Assembly (NCBI GenBank): GCA_039812545.1
Contig: JBDIAR010000063.1
Span: forward strand, 1 to 17,398
Direction: 5' to 3'
From: JBDIAR01 sp039812545
GTDB taxonomy: Bacteria; Actinomycetota; Actinomycetes; Actinomycetales; Dermatophilaceae
DNA: 17,398 nucleotides
In this document: positions 1 through 7,828 of the stretch, piece after piece
How positions within the stretch are numbered: position 1 is the stretch's first letter
How the letters are laid out: each line of letters begins with the position of its first letter
Position numbers and translations under genes: made by a program
Notes under the pieces: generated by a model
Seen by the model: only the letters and a program-made list of their open reading frames with translations
Databases searched by the model: none
Told to the model about the DNA's origin: nothing

Positions 1-50
1 CCGGCTGAGCTGTCCCTACCCCGGCTGAGCTGTCCCTACCCCGGCTGAGC
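1..50. repeat. 20-bp tandem repeat, 2.5 copies at window edge
   Basis: The unit ccggctgagctgtccctacc is present twice without mismatch (1-20, 21-40), followed by its first ten bases (41-50). The array is cut by the window edge and may continue to the left. It lies downstream of alr (minus strand) and outside any gene I can support. There are no spacers, so it is a simple tandem repeat and not a CRISPR. Its function is unknown. A variable-number repeat or a fragment of a larger intergenic repeat are both possible. Confidence 0.9.
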
Positions 51-54
51 GTAT

Positions 55-71
55 GCCGGTGAGTCACCGGC
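55..71 (-). terminator. perfect dyad just after alr stop (possible terminator or binding site)
   Basis: GCCGGTGA (55-62), one base, then TCACCGGC (64-71) form a perfect inverted repeat beginning five bases beyond the alr stop codon. As RNA it could fold as a seven-base-pair stem with a three-base loop. No T-run follows in the direction of alr transcription, so it is at best a non-canonical terminator. A protein-binding palindrome is equally possible. Confidence 0.35.
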
Positions 72-75
72 CGCC

Positions 76-1203
76 TCAGCCGCCGACGTGGATCCGGTCC
101 ACGCGTGGCGCGATCTGGCAGGTGACCTCGTAGGAGATCGTGCCCAGCGTCCTGGCCCAATCGTCGGCGTCCCACGTCTGCTCCCCACTGCGCCCGAGCA
201 GGACGACCTCGTCACCGGGTTGGTGCGACGACCCCGGACCGAGATCCACCATCGACTGGTCCATGCACACCCGACCGACGACGGGGAGGGCCGCGCCGTC
301 GATCAGGACGGTCCCCCGGTTGGAGAACAGCCGGTTGAAACCGTCGGCGTACCCGGCCGGGAAGGTGCCGATGACGGTGTCCTCGGGGGCGGTCCACGTG
401 CCGCCGTAACCGATCGGCGTCCCGGCTGCGACCTGCTTGACGAAGGAGAGCCGGGTGGCGACGGTCATCGCCGGCCGCAACGCGATGGTGCGCGGGGTCG
501 TGGCATCCGGGTAGTACCCGTAGCTCATGATCCCGGGCCGCACCATGTCGTAGCGAGCGCCCGGATGCCCAAGAATGCCGCCGGAATTCGATGCGTGGAC
601 GAGTTCCACCCGTCGACCGATCCGGTCCTGGATCGCCGCCACCACCGCATCGAAGCGGGCCAACTGGTCGCGCGTGAAAGCCCGCCCGGATTCGGCGTCA
701 CTGATCGGCAGGTGGGTGAAGATGCCCTGGAGGTCGAGCTGCGCAGACGCCTCGACGGCAGCGGCCAGCTCGGGAGCCCGCTCGACGTCGACCCCCACCC
801 GACCCATCCCGGTGTCCACCTTCAGGTGCACCGTCGCGAGCGAACCCGACTCCCGGCATACCTGCTCCAGCGCCCGGACGGCATGCGGCGAAGCGACGGT
901 CAGGGTCAGCCGGTGGTCGACGGCGTCTCGTAACTCGTCGTCGAAGGCCGGTGACAGCTTGAGGATCGGCAGCGTGATTCCGGCCCGACGCAACTGGATT
1001 CCCTCGGGGACGGTCGCCACCCCGAGCCAGTCCGCCACCCCGCTCGCCTCGATCATCCGGGCGACCGCGACGGCGCCGTGCCCGTAGGCGTTCGCCTTCA
1101 CCGCGGCCAGGACCAGGACGCCCGGGCCGACCGCATCGCGCACCCCCTGGAGGTTGTCGCGAATGGCCCCCAGGTCGACGAAAGCGCGCGTCGGTGACGT
1201 CAT
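76..1203 (-). CDS. alr: alanine racemase
   Basis: PLP-dependent enzyme interconverting L- and D-alanine in the cytoplasm, supplying D-Ala for peptidoglycan. The 375-residue product has the normal family length. The PLP-binding lysine is in AVKANAYGHG (Lys36), and the second catalytic tyrosine is in GYGGTW near residue 266. GYADGFNR (about 283-290) and VCMDQSMVD (about 312-320) are also typical of the C-terminal beta domain. The ATG at 1203 is chosen because family homology begins at once (FVDLGAIRDNL) and GGGAAG/GGGG-rich sequence lies just upstream. It follows the ABC-F gene on the same strand after a 217-bp gap containing two dyads, so it probably has its own promoter or operator region. 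Nothing looks broken. Confidence 0.95.
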   Translation of the reverse strand: MTSPTRAFVDLGAIRDNLQGVRDAVGPGVLVLAAVKANAYGHGAVAVARMIEASGVADWLGVATVPEGIQLRRAGITLPILKLSPAFDDELRDAVDHRLTLTVASPHAVRALEQVCRESGSLATVHLKVDTGMGRVGVDVERAPELAAAVEASAQLDLQGIFTHLPISDAESGRAFTRDQLARFDAVVAAIQDRIGRRVELVHASNSGGILGHPGARYDMVRPGIMSYGYYPDATTPRTIALRPAMTVATRLSFVKQVAAGTPIGYGGTWTAPEDTVIGTFPAGYADGFNRLFSNRGTVLIDGAALPVVGRVCMDQSMVDLGPGSSHQPGDEVVLLGRSGEQTWDADDWARTLGTISYEVTCQIAPRVDRIHVGG

Positions 1204-1276
1204 GGCCCCAGCTTCCCACCGTGGTGACGGCCGCCCATCGTCAGGGGTGCGCTAACGGCTCCCCCTGCTACTTCAA

Positions 1277-1300
1277 AAATCGCCCGATCGAGCGAAATTG
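1277..1300. repeat. dyad repeat, copy 1 (operator or terminator)
   Basis: AAAT + TCGCCCGATCGAGCGA (core 1280-1295, one mismatch from a perfect palindrome) + AATTG. On the minus strand the core is followed by TTTTT (1279-1275), so a leftward transcript from the ABC-F gene would make a short hairpin with a U-run, resembling an intrinsic terminator. It lies 74 bp upstream of the alr start, so an operator role is also possible. Confidence 0.5.
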
Positions 1301-1327
1301 CCGATCCCGGAGCCGATCCGGACCCGG

Positions 1328-1351
1328 AAATCGCCCGATCGGGCGAAATTG
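1328..1351. repeat. dyad repeat, copy 2 (operator or terminator)
   Basis: Same 24-bp sequence as 1277-1300 apart from one base. Here the core TCGCCCGATCGGGCGA (1331-1346) is a perfect 16-bp palindrome. The two copies are exactly 51 bp apart in direct orientation, close to five helical turns. As RNA the stem would be six pairs with a GATC loop, followed by only three U on the minus strand. Confidence 0.5.
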
Positions 1352-1420
1352 GGGGGCCGCCGCCCGGGCCCGAGGGGCCCCGCGCACCCAAGGCCTCCCG
1401 GCCCATCCACGACCGCGGGA

Positions 1421-3109
1421 TCAGCGCCGTCGCCGGACCCGCGTCTCGTCCCACACCGGCTCGTCGGCTTCGTACACCGCGCCGTCGGCGCCGAAGACGA
1501 GGAACCGATCGAAGCCGCGGGCGAACCACCTGTCGTGCGTCACCGCCACGACCGTTCCCTCGTATGCCATCAGCCCGTCCTCCAGCGCCTCCGCCGAGTC
1601 GAGGTCGAGATTGTCGGTCGGCTCGTCGAGTAGGAGCAGCGTCGCACCGGAGAGTTCGAGCAGCAGGATCTGGAACCGGGCCTGTTGGCCGCCGCTCAAC
1701 GACTCGAAGGTCTGCTCGCCCGCTCGGGCCAAACCGTAGCGATCAAGCACCCGCGAGGCGTCCTCGCGCGGCATACCGGTGCGGTGCTCGTCACCCCGGT
1801 GCAGGACCTCCAACAGGGTTCGGCCGACCAGCTGCGGCTGGTCGTGGGTCTGCGCGAACCACCCCGGGCGCACGCGCGAACCGAGCCGCACGACGCCCTC
1901 GTGCGCCACCGGCTGCGGCCGGACGTCGCCGACCGACCGGTGCTCGACGTCCGGGTCGGTGCCGCCCGCGGCCAGCAGCCGCAGGAAGTGCGACTTGCCG
2001 GAGCCGTTCGAGCCGAGCACCGCGACGCGCTCCCCGAACCACACCTCCAGATCGAAGGGCCGCATCGAGGCGGGGCCCGTGAGTTCCAGCCGCTGCGCGA
2101 CGACGGCCCGCTTCGCCGTCCGACCGCCCTTCAGCCGGATGGACACCTTCTGCCGCAACGGGATCGCCTCCGGTGGCCCGACCTCCTCGAACTTCCGCAG
2201 CCGGGTCTGGGCGGCTTGGTAACGCGCCGCCATGTCGGAGTTGTATGCGGACTTCTGCTTGTACATGAGCATCTGGGCCCGCAGTTTGGCGTGCTCTTCG
2301 TCCCAGCGCCGACGCAACTCCGCCAACCGGTCGTTGCGATCGGCGCGGGCCTGGGCGTAGCCGGCGAACGAGCCCGGGTGAACCCAGACCGAGGCACCCG
2401 CGGCACCGGGTTCGATCGTCGCGATGCGGGTGGCGGACCGCTCGATGAGTTCACGGTCGTGGCTGACGAAGAGCACCGTCTTGGCGGTGGCCAGGAGTTG
2501 ATCCTCCAGCCACCGCTTGCCGGGCACGTCGAGGTAGTTGTCCGGCTCGTCGAGCAGGAGAACCTCCTCGGGGCCCCGCAACAACGCCTCCAACACCAAC
2601 CGCTTCTGCTCGCCACCGGAGAGGGTGCGGACACCGCGATACTGCGCGCGCTCGTAGGGGGTCCCGAGGGCCGCGACCGTGCAGGTGTCCCAAAGGATCT
2701 CGTAGTCGTACCCGCCCGCGTCGCCCCAGTCCACCAGGGCCTGCGCGTATGCCAGTTGGTCCGCCTCTTCGTCGCGTTCCATCATCGCAAGTTCCGCGGC
2801 GTCGACCGCCTGCGCGGCCCGGCGGATCTGGGCCGGGGCCACCGAGACGAGCAGATCCCGCACGGTCGTGTCGTCGCGCACCGACCCGATGAACTGGCGC
2901 ATCACGCCGAGGCCGCCGGAGCGGGTGACGGCGCCGTCGTGCGGCGCGAGTTCACCCGTCACGATGCGCAGCAGGGTGGTCTTGCCGACCCCGTTGGGCC
3001 CGACCAGCGCGGTGCGGGCCCCGTCGGCCACCCGCAGGTCGACCCGCGTCAACAGCGGCCGCCCGTCGGGCAGCGACCACGTGATCCCGTTGAGCTCAAG
3101 ATGACCCAC
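1421..3109 (-). CDS. ABC-F family ATP-binding protein
   Basis: Soluble protein with two ABC ATPase domains and no membrane segments. ABC-F proteins act on the ribosome (translation factors or antibiotic-resistance proteins). Domain 1 has Walker A GPNGVGKTT (37-45), signature LSGGEQKR (163-170) and Walker B LLLDEPDNYLD (184-194). A charged helical linker (about 250-330) follows. Domain 2 has Walker A GSNGSGKS (366-373), signature LSGGQQAR (471-478) and Walker B LLLLDEPTDNLD (491-502). At 562 residues it has the usual family length. DEPDN replaces the common DEPTN in domain 1; both catalytic glutamates are present. The GTG at 3109 is chosen because MGHLELNGITWSL is the expected N-terminus. It has no Shine-Dalgarno sequence and may be leaderless. 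Subfamily and any drug specificity cannot be assigned by eye. Confidence 0.9.
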   Translation of the reverse strand: MGHLELNGITWSLPDGRPLLTRVDLRVADGARTALVGPNGVGKTTLLRIVTGELAPHDGAVTRSGGLGVMRQFIGSVRDDTTVRDLLVSVAPAQIRRAAQAVDAAELAMMERDEEADQLAYAQALVDWGDAGGYDYEILWDTCTVAALGTPYERAQYRGVRTLSGGEQKRLVLEALLRGPEEVLLLDEPDNYLDVPGKRWLEDQLLATAKTVLFVSHDRELIERSATRIATIEPGAAGASVWVHPGSFAGYAQARADRNDRLAELRRRWDEEHAKLRAQMLMYKQKSAYNSDMAARYQAAQTRLRKFEEVGPPEAIPLRQKVSIRLKGGRTAKRAVVAQRLELTGPASMRPFDLEVWFGERVAVLGSNGSGKSHFLRLLAAGGTDPDVEHRSVGDVRPQPVAHEGVVRLGSRVRPGWFAQTHDQPQLVGRTLLEVLHRGDEHRTGMPREDASRVLDRYGLARAGEQTFESLSGGQQARFQILLLELSGATLLLLDEPTDNLDLDSAEALEDGLMAYEGTVVAVTHDRWFARGFDRFLVFGADGAVYEADEPVWDETRVRRRR

Positions 3110-3119
3110 GAAGGGTCAT
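3101..3119. promoter_or_regulatory. inverted repeat spanning the ABC-F start codon
   Basis: ATGACCC (3101-3107), five bases, GGGTCAT (3113-3119): a perfect 7-bp inverted repeat centred on 3110, with the GTG start codon (3109-3107) on its edge. It coincides with the predicted transcription start of the leaderless promoter beside it. It could be an operator over the start site or a hairpin masking initiation. Confidence 0.45.
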
Positions 3120-3146
3120 TGTGTGCGGTGGCGACGTTCTTGTCAC
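3118..3146 (-). promoter_or_regulatory. predicted promoter of the ABC-F gene, probably leaderless
   Basis: On the minus strand a -35-like GTGACA (3146-3141, five of six to TTGACA) is separated by exactly 17 bp from a -10-like CACAAT (3123-3118, four of six to TATAAT). Eight bases later comes the GTG start (3109). Transcription would therefore begin at or next to the start codon. The promoter fits entirely inside the 43-bp gap after rhaB, so the ABC-F gene need not depend on the rhamnose operon. Confidence 0.5.
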
Positions 3147-3152
3147 CCGAGT

Positions 3153-4562
3153 TCACGAAGTCGGCTGGTAGCGCACGGGATCCACCGAGGCCGCGACGAT
3201 CTGTCGCAGGTCGTCCAGGCCACCCTCGACCCAGCCGAGCGTGCGCCCCTGGACGAGCACATTGCCGAGCGCCGTGGCCTCCACGGGTCCGGCGAGGACC
3301 GGTCGGCCACTCACCTCGGCGAGCCTGCGGCACAACAGGGTGTTCTGGGAGCCGCCACCGACGACGTGAATGACGTCGACGGCCCGCCCCGAGAGCCGGC
3401 CCGCCTCGGCGATGGCGTCGGCGAAGGCGTGCGCCAGGCTCTCCACGATCGAACGCACGGTCTCCACCTCGTCCCTCGGCGGCTCGACGTCGTGCTCGAC
3501 GCACCAGTCACGGATCCGGGCCGGCATGTCGCCGGGGGCCATGAACCGGGGGTCCGAGGCGTCGAAAACGGCCACCTCGCGGGTGACGTCGCCAGCCGCG
3601 GCGAGCAGGCCGGGCAGGTCGTGGACCCGACCGGCACGCTCCCAGGTACGCATCGACTCGCTGAGCAGCCAGGTCCCCATCACATTGCGCAGGAAGCGCG
3701 TTCGCCCGTCCACCCCGCCCTCGTTGGTCATCGAGCCCAATCGAGCCTCATCGGAAACGACGGGTGCGTCGAGTTCCAGCCCGACCAGGCCCCACGTTCC
3801 GAGCGACAGGTAGGCCGAGTCCCGGCTCACCAGCGGCGTGGCCAGGACCGCCGACGCGGTGTCGTGCGAAGCCACCGCCGACACCGTCAGCGGACCACCG
3901 ACCATCTCGGCCACCGCGGGACGCAAATCGCCGATGCGATCGCCCGGGTTGACGAAGCCGCCGAAAACGCGGCGCGGCATACCCAACCGGTCGACCAAGT
4001 CCAGGTCCCAGGTGCGGGTGGCCGGCGACATGAGCCCGGTCGTGGAGGCGTTGGTCCACTCGTTCGTGCGAACGCCGGTGAGCCAGAACGACATCAGGTC
4101 GGGGATGAGGAGTATGCCGTCGGCCAGGTTCAGGATCTCACCCTCGGTCGCCAGTTGGTAGACCGTGTTGTAGGACATCGCCTGCAGCCCGTTGCGGGCG
4201 TACAGCCCGGCGGGCGAGATCTTCGACGACACCGCCTGCACGCCACGCAGGGTGCGCTCGTCGCGATAGTGGAAGGGGACGCCCAGCATCCGCTGGCCGG
4301 CCATCAGGGCGTAGTCCACGGCCCAGGAGTCCACGGCGACACCGGCCAGCTCCGGTTCGCGCCGATATGCCGCGCGCAGGCCCTCCAGGACGTTGCGCCA
4401 CAGTCCCTGGATGTCCCAGTGCAGTCCGTCCGGCATCTGGATGGGGTCGTTGGCGAATCGATGGACTGTTTCCAATTCCACTGTGCCCGAGGCGAATCGG
4501 CCAAGGATGACCCGCCCGCTGGTGGCCCCGAGGTCCACCGCGGCGACGCACCGCCTGGTCAC
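3153..4562 (-). CDS. rhaB: rhamnulokinase
   Basis: FGGY-family sugar kinase that phosphorylates L-rhamnulose to L-rhamnulose-1-phosphate with ATP. The 469-residue protein has the N-terminal phosphate-binding DLGATSGRV (10-18), SHDTASAV (232-239) with the expected catalytic aspartate at 234, SLGTWGLVG (253-261), and the adenosine-site VVGGGSQNTLLC (400-411). Its neighbours, rhamnose isomerase and rhamnulose-1-phosphate aldolase, fix the substrate. The start is a GTG at 4562, six bases after the TAG of the aldolase fusion. No strong ribosome binding site is visible (GGTAG at best), which suggests translational coupling. It is the third gene of the leftward rha operon. Confidence 0.93.
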   Translation of the reverse strand: MTRRCVAAVDLGATSGRVILGRFASGTVELETVHRFANDPIQMPDGLHWDIQGLWRNVLEGLRAAYRREPELAGVAVDSWAVDYALMAGQRMLGVPFHYRDERTLRGVQAVSSKISPAGLYARNGLQAMSYNTVYQLATEGEILNLADGILLIPDLMSFWLTGVRTNEWTNASTTGLMSPATRTWDLDLVDRLGMPRRVFGGFVNPGDRIGDLRPAVAEMVGGPLTVSAVASHDTASAVLATPLVSRDSAYLSLGTWGLVGLELDAPVVSDEARLGSMTNEGGVDGRTRFLRNVMGTWLLSESMRTWERAGRVHDLPGLLAAAGDVTREVAVFDASDPRFMAPGDMPARIRDWCVEHDVEPPRDEVETVRSIVESLAHAFADAIAEAGRLSGRAVDVIHVVGGGSQNTLLCRRLAEVSGRPVLAGPVEATALGNVLVQGRTLGWVEGGLDDLRQIVAASVDPVRYQPTS

Positions 4563-4568
4563 CTGGAG

Positions 4569-6611
4569 CTACCGCAGGAAGGCGGCGGCGACGCCGGCGT
4601 CGACGGGGATGTGCAGACCGGTGGTGTGGGTGAGCTCCGGGCTGCACAGGACGAAGACGGCATTCGCGCAATGCTCTGGGAGCACCTCGCGCTTCAGCAG
4701 TGTCCGCTGGGCGTAGAACTTGCCGAGGTCCTTCTCGTCGACGCCGTAGACCGCGGCGCGGCTGGCGCCCCAGCCGCCGGAGAAGATCCCCGAACCCTGC
4801 ACGACGCCGTCCGGGTTCACCCCGTTGACCTTGATGCCGTACTCGCCGAGTTCGGCTGCCAACAAACGGACTTGGTGAGCCTGGTCGGCCTTGACAGCGG
4901 AGTACGCGATGTTGTTCGGACCGGCGAAGACCGAGTTCTTCGAGGAGATGTAGACGATGTCGCCACCCATGCCCTGGTCGATGAGGACCTTGGCGGCCGT
5001 CCGCGAGACGAGGAACGAGCCCTTGGCCATGACATTGTGCTGCAGGTCCCAGTCGGCGACGGTCGTCTCCAACAACGAGCGGGACAGCGACAGACCCGCG
5101 TTGTTGACGACGAGGTCGAGACCACCGAAGGCCAGGACCGCTGCGTCGACCATCGCCTGCACCTGGGACTCGTCCGAGACGTCACCTTGGACACCGATCG
5201 CGACGTCGGCGGACCCGATCTCGGCTGCCGTCTCGCGGGCCTTGTCGAGGTTGAGATCGGCGATGACGACGCAGGCCCCTTCAGCGGCAAGCTTCTTGGC
5301 GATGGCCCTGCCGATGCCGCTCGCCGCACCGGTCACCAGCGCGATCCGAGTCGCCAGCGGCTTGGGCTTCGGCATCCGCTGGAGCTTGGCCTCTTCGAGC
5401 GCCCAGTACTCGATCCGGAACTTCTCGGCCTCGTCGATGGGGGCATACGAGGAGAGTCCCTCGGCGCCGCGCATGACGTTGATGGCGTTGACGTAGAACT
5501 CGCCGGCGACGCGGGCCGTCTGCTTGTCCTTGCCGAACGAGAACATCCCCACCCCCGGGACGAGCACGATGAGGGGATCCGCACCGCGGATGGCCGGGGA
5601 CGTGGGCGTGGCATTGCGGTCGTAATACCCCTGGTAGTCATCGCGATACGGCTGATGGAGCTCCTTGAGCCGAGCGATGCACTCGTCGACCGTCGCGGTC
5701 GAGGGCAGGTCCAAGACCATCGGCTTGACCTTGGTACGCAAGAAGTGGTCCGGGCAGCTGGTGCCGAGCTCGGCCAGTCGTGGGTGTTCGCTGCTCTGGA
5801 GGAACTCCAGGACGACCGGGGCGTCGGTGAAGTGGCCGACCTGCGGCTTGTCGGTCGAGGCGATCCCACGAATGGTGGCGGCCAGGGCCGCCGCCTTCGC
5901 CCGGCGCTCGTGCTCGGGCAGGGGCTGGTAGCCGGGCAGCGGCGCGCCGAACGGCTCCGACTTGGAGTGCTCTGTGATGTATGCCGCTGCCGTGTCGATG
6001 ATCCACAGCGAATTGCGTTCGCATTCCTCGCTGCTGGGGCCCCAGGCGGTGATCCCGTGGCCGCCGAGGATGCAGCCGATCGCGTCGGGATTGGCCCTCT
6101 TGATCTCGGCGATGTCCAGTCCGAGCTGGAATCCCGGACGACGCCAGGGCACCCACACGACTCTGCCACCGAAGATCTTCGTCGTCAGCGCCTCGCCGTC
6201 GATCGCGGTCGCGATCGCGATCCCGGAGTCGGGGTGCAGGTGGTCGACATGGGGCGCATCGACGAGCCCGTGCATGGCCGTGTCGATTGACGGGGCGGCG
6301 CCACCCTTGCCGTGCAGGCAGTAGTCGAAGGCGGCGACCATCTCGTCCTCGCGGTCGATCCCGGGATACACGTCCACGAGACTGCGCATTCGGTCCAGTC
6401 GCAGGACGGCCAGGCCGGACGGGGTCAACGTCCCCAGGTCGCCCCCAGATCCCTTGACCCACAACAGTTCGACGTCCTGGCCGGTCACCGGGTCGAGCTC
6501 GACGCCCTTGGCGGAGGTGTTCCCGCCGGCATAGTTGGTGTTCTTTGGATCGGACCCGAGCCGATTGGAGCGGGCGACGAGTTCGGCTACCGCCGGGTTC
6601 AGTTCGGTCAT
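4569..6611 (-). CDS. rhaEW: bifunctional rhamnulose-1-phosphate aldolase / short-chain dehydrogenase
   Basis: Fusion of a class II aldolase (about residues 1-250) and an NAD(P)-dependent SDR domain (about 420-680), 680 residues. The aldolase half splits rhamnulose-1-phosphate into dihydroxyacetone phosphate and L-lactaldehyde. Its likely metal ligands are in HVDHLHPDSG (121-130) and GGHGITAW (183-190). The SDR half has the cofactor motif VTGAASGIG (426-434), NNAG (503-506), serines at 556-557 and the catalytic YxxxK (Tyr570, Lys574). In this family it is taken to oxidise lactaldehyde to lactate, as for RhaEW of Bacillus subtilis. I chose the ATG at 6611, overlapping the rhaI stop as TGATG with AGGA eight bases before it. 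The in-frame ATG at 6620 is an alternative. An upstream open extension to 6914 lies inside rhaI and is rejected. Confidence 0.93.
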   Translation of the reverse strand: MTELNPAVAELVARSNRLGSDPKNTNYAGGNTSAKGVELDPVTGQDVELLWVKGSGGDLGTLTPSGLAVLRLDRMRSLVDVYPGIDREDEMVAAFDYCLHGKGGAAPSIDTAMHGLVDAPHVDHLHPDSGIAIATAIDGEALTTKIFGGRVVWVPWRRPGFQLGLDIAEIKRANPDAIGCILGGHGITAWGPSSEECERNSLWIIDTAAAYITEHSKSEPFGAPLPGYQPLPEHERRAKAAALAATIRGIASTDKPQVGHFTDAPVVLEFLQSSEHPRLAELGTSCPDHFLRTKVKPMVLDLPSTATVDECIARLKELHQPYRDDYQGYYDRNATPTSPAIRGADPLIVLVPGVGMFSFGKDKQTARVAGEFYVNAINVMRGAEGLSSYAPIDEAEKFRIEYWALEEAKLQRMPKPKPLATRIALVTGAASGIGRAIAKKLAAEGACVVIADLNLDKARETAAEIGSADVAIGVQGDVSDESQVQAMVDAAVLAFGGLDLVVNNAGLSLSRSLLETTVADWDLQHNVMAKGSFLVSRTAAKVLIDQGMGGDIVYISSKNSVFAGPNNIAYSAVKADQAHQVRLLAAELGEYGIKVNGVNPDGVVQGSGIFSGGWGASRAAVYGVDEKDLGKFYAQRTLLKREVLPEHCANAVFVLCSPELTHTTGLHIPVDAGVAAAFLR

Positions 6612-7774
6612 CAGTTCCATCCTGCCTGAGTTCCGCCGACTCGGTCGGCCTCGATCTGCTGCTGGTAGCCGCTGCCGGCATACGCCGCCATGGGGTCGGC
6701 GGGCAGGCCGCGACTCTCGCGCCAGGACGCCAGGTCCGCGCGGACATCGGTGTAGAAGGCGGCCATGTAGATCTCGTGGGCGGCCAGGACGTCGCCGGCC
6801 TGTTGGGCGGCTTCGAGGGCCGTGCGATCCAGCAGCAGGGCCCGAGCCAGCATCTCCTGGACGTTGAGGACCGAACGGATCTGGCCCGGGATGCGCTTTT
6901 CGATGTTGTGGCACTGGTCGAGCATGAGCGCCACACCGCTGTCCGGCTCCAGCCCGCCCCCGCGGACGAATTCCACGAGGATCCGGAACAATTGGAAGGG
7001 GTCGGCCGAGCCCACGATGAGGTCGTCATCGGCGTAGAAGCGGGAGTTGAAGTCGAACGACCCGAGGCGACCCACCCGTAGGAGTTGGGCGACGATGAAC
7101 TCGATATTCGTGCCGGGGGCATGATGACCGGTGTCCAGGCATACCTTGGCCTGCTCGCCGAGGGCCTGACAGTGCAGCAGCGAGGTTCCCCAGTCGGGCA
7201 CATCGGTGTGGTAGAAGGCCGGTTCGAAGAACTTGTATTCGAGGACGAGGCGCTGGTCGTCCCGCAGCCCGGCGTAGATCTGCGCCAGGGACTCCGCCAG
7301 CCGCTCCTGACGCCCGCGGATGTCGTCTTGTCCCGGATAGTTCGTCCCGTCGGCCAGCCAGATCTTCAGGTCCCGCACCCCGATCTCGGCCATGATCGCC
7401 AGGCATTCGAGGTTGTGGTCCACCGCCTTGCGCCGGGCCGCGGGATTCGGGGCGGCCAGCGAGCCGAGGATGTACTCGTCGTCTTGAAAGGTATTGGAGT
7501 TGACGGTGCCGAGGGCCACGCCGTGGTCTGCCGCGTATGCCGACAGGGCGCCGAAATCCTCGACCCGATCCCAGGGGATGTGCAGTGCCACGCTGGGCGC
7601 GAGCCCGGTGAGCCGATGCACCATGGCTGCGTCGGCGATCTTCTCCTGGACGGTTCTGGGTACGCCGGGCTGCCCGAAAACCTTGAACCGGGTGCCGGAA
7701 TTGCCGTAGGCCCAGGACGGCACCTCGATGGACAGGGCGCTCAGAACGGGCGTGATTTCGGCGAAAGCGGGCAT
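6611..7774 (-). CDS. rhaI: L-rhamnose isomerase
   Basis: Xylose-isomerase-like TIM-barrel enzyme converting L-rhamnose to L-rhamnulose; 387 residues. Candidate metal-binding and catalytic clusters are LEYKFFEP (178-185), CLDTGHHAPG (212-221), DFNSRFYADDD (241-251) and MLDQCHNIEKR (284-294), the pattern of the RhaI type found in Pseudomonas and actinomycetes rather than the E. coli RhaA type. The ATG at 7774 has an AAGGAG box (7785-7780) with a five-base spacer. It is the first gene of the leftward operon. A LacI-type operator lies about 60 bp upstream and overlaps a -10-like TTTAAT. Its stop overlaps the next start by one base. Confidence 0.94.
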   Translation of the reverse strand: MPAFAEITPVLSALSIEVPSWAYGNSGTRFKVFGQPGVPRTVQEKIADAAMVHRLTGLAPSVALHIPWDRVEDFGALSAYAADHGVALGTVNSNTFQDDEYILGSLAAPNPAARRKAVDHNLECLAIMAEIGVRDLKIWLADGTNYPGQDDIRGRQERLAESLAQIYAGLRDDQRLVLEYKFFEPAFYHTDVPDWGTSLLHCQALGEQAKVCLDTGHHAPGTNIEFIVAQLLRVGRLGSFDFNSRFYADDDLIVGSADPFQLFRILVEFVRGGGLEPDSGVALMLDQCHNIEKRIPGQIRSVLNVQEMLARALLLDRTALEAAQQAGDVLAAHEIYMAAFYTDVRADLASWRESRGLPADPMAAYAGSGYQQQIEADRVGGTQAGWN

Positions 7775-7828
7775 CGGCGCTCCTTGCGGCCCAGGGGTCG
7801 TCGCGACTTCGATGTCGAGACGGGTCTA

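Larger units (their letters stand above)
1204..1420. other. 217-bp gap between ABC-F gene and alr
   Basis: No gene is supported here. The interval holds two 24-bp direct repeats with palindromic cores (1277-1300 and 1328-1351) and a very GC-rich block (about 1351-1385). Because both flanking genes read leftward, the gap must hold the end of the ABC-F transcript and the start signals of alr. I see no convincing -35/-10 pair for alr. Confidence 0.6.

Noticed and set aside
1..50. Resemblance of the repeat's reverse strand (AGCTCAGCCGG) to a tRNA D-arm
   Set aside because: No acceptor stem, no matching GAGC for the D-stem, no anticodon or T-arm; the similarity is limited to about 11 bases.
1..50. 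CRISPR array
   Set aside because: The repeats are directly adjacent with no unique spacers, and there are no cas genes.
6200..6226. GCGATC-rich run in the aldolase gene
   Set aside because: It simply encodes a Gly-Ile-Ala-Ile-Ala-Thr-Ala-Ile stretch conserved next to the HPDSG motif.
3123..6290. 1055-residue open frame on the plus strand antisense to rhaB and the aldolase fusion
   Set aside because: The composition (His/Asp/Gly/Val/Arg-rich, no motifs) is typical of an antisense shadow in GC-rich DNA; the minus strand encodes well-defined enzymes.
6612..6914. N-terminal extension of the aldolase fusion to an upstream ATG
   Set aside because: The extra residues are an out-of-frame reading of rhaI and are Arg/Pro/Gly-rich; homology starts at MTELNPAV with a TGATG overlap.
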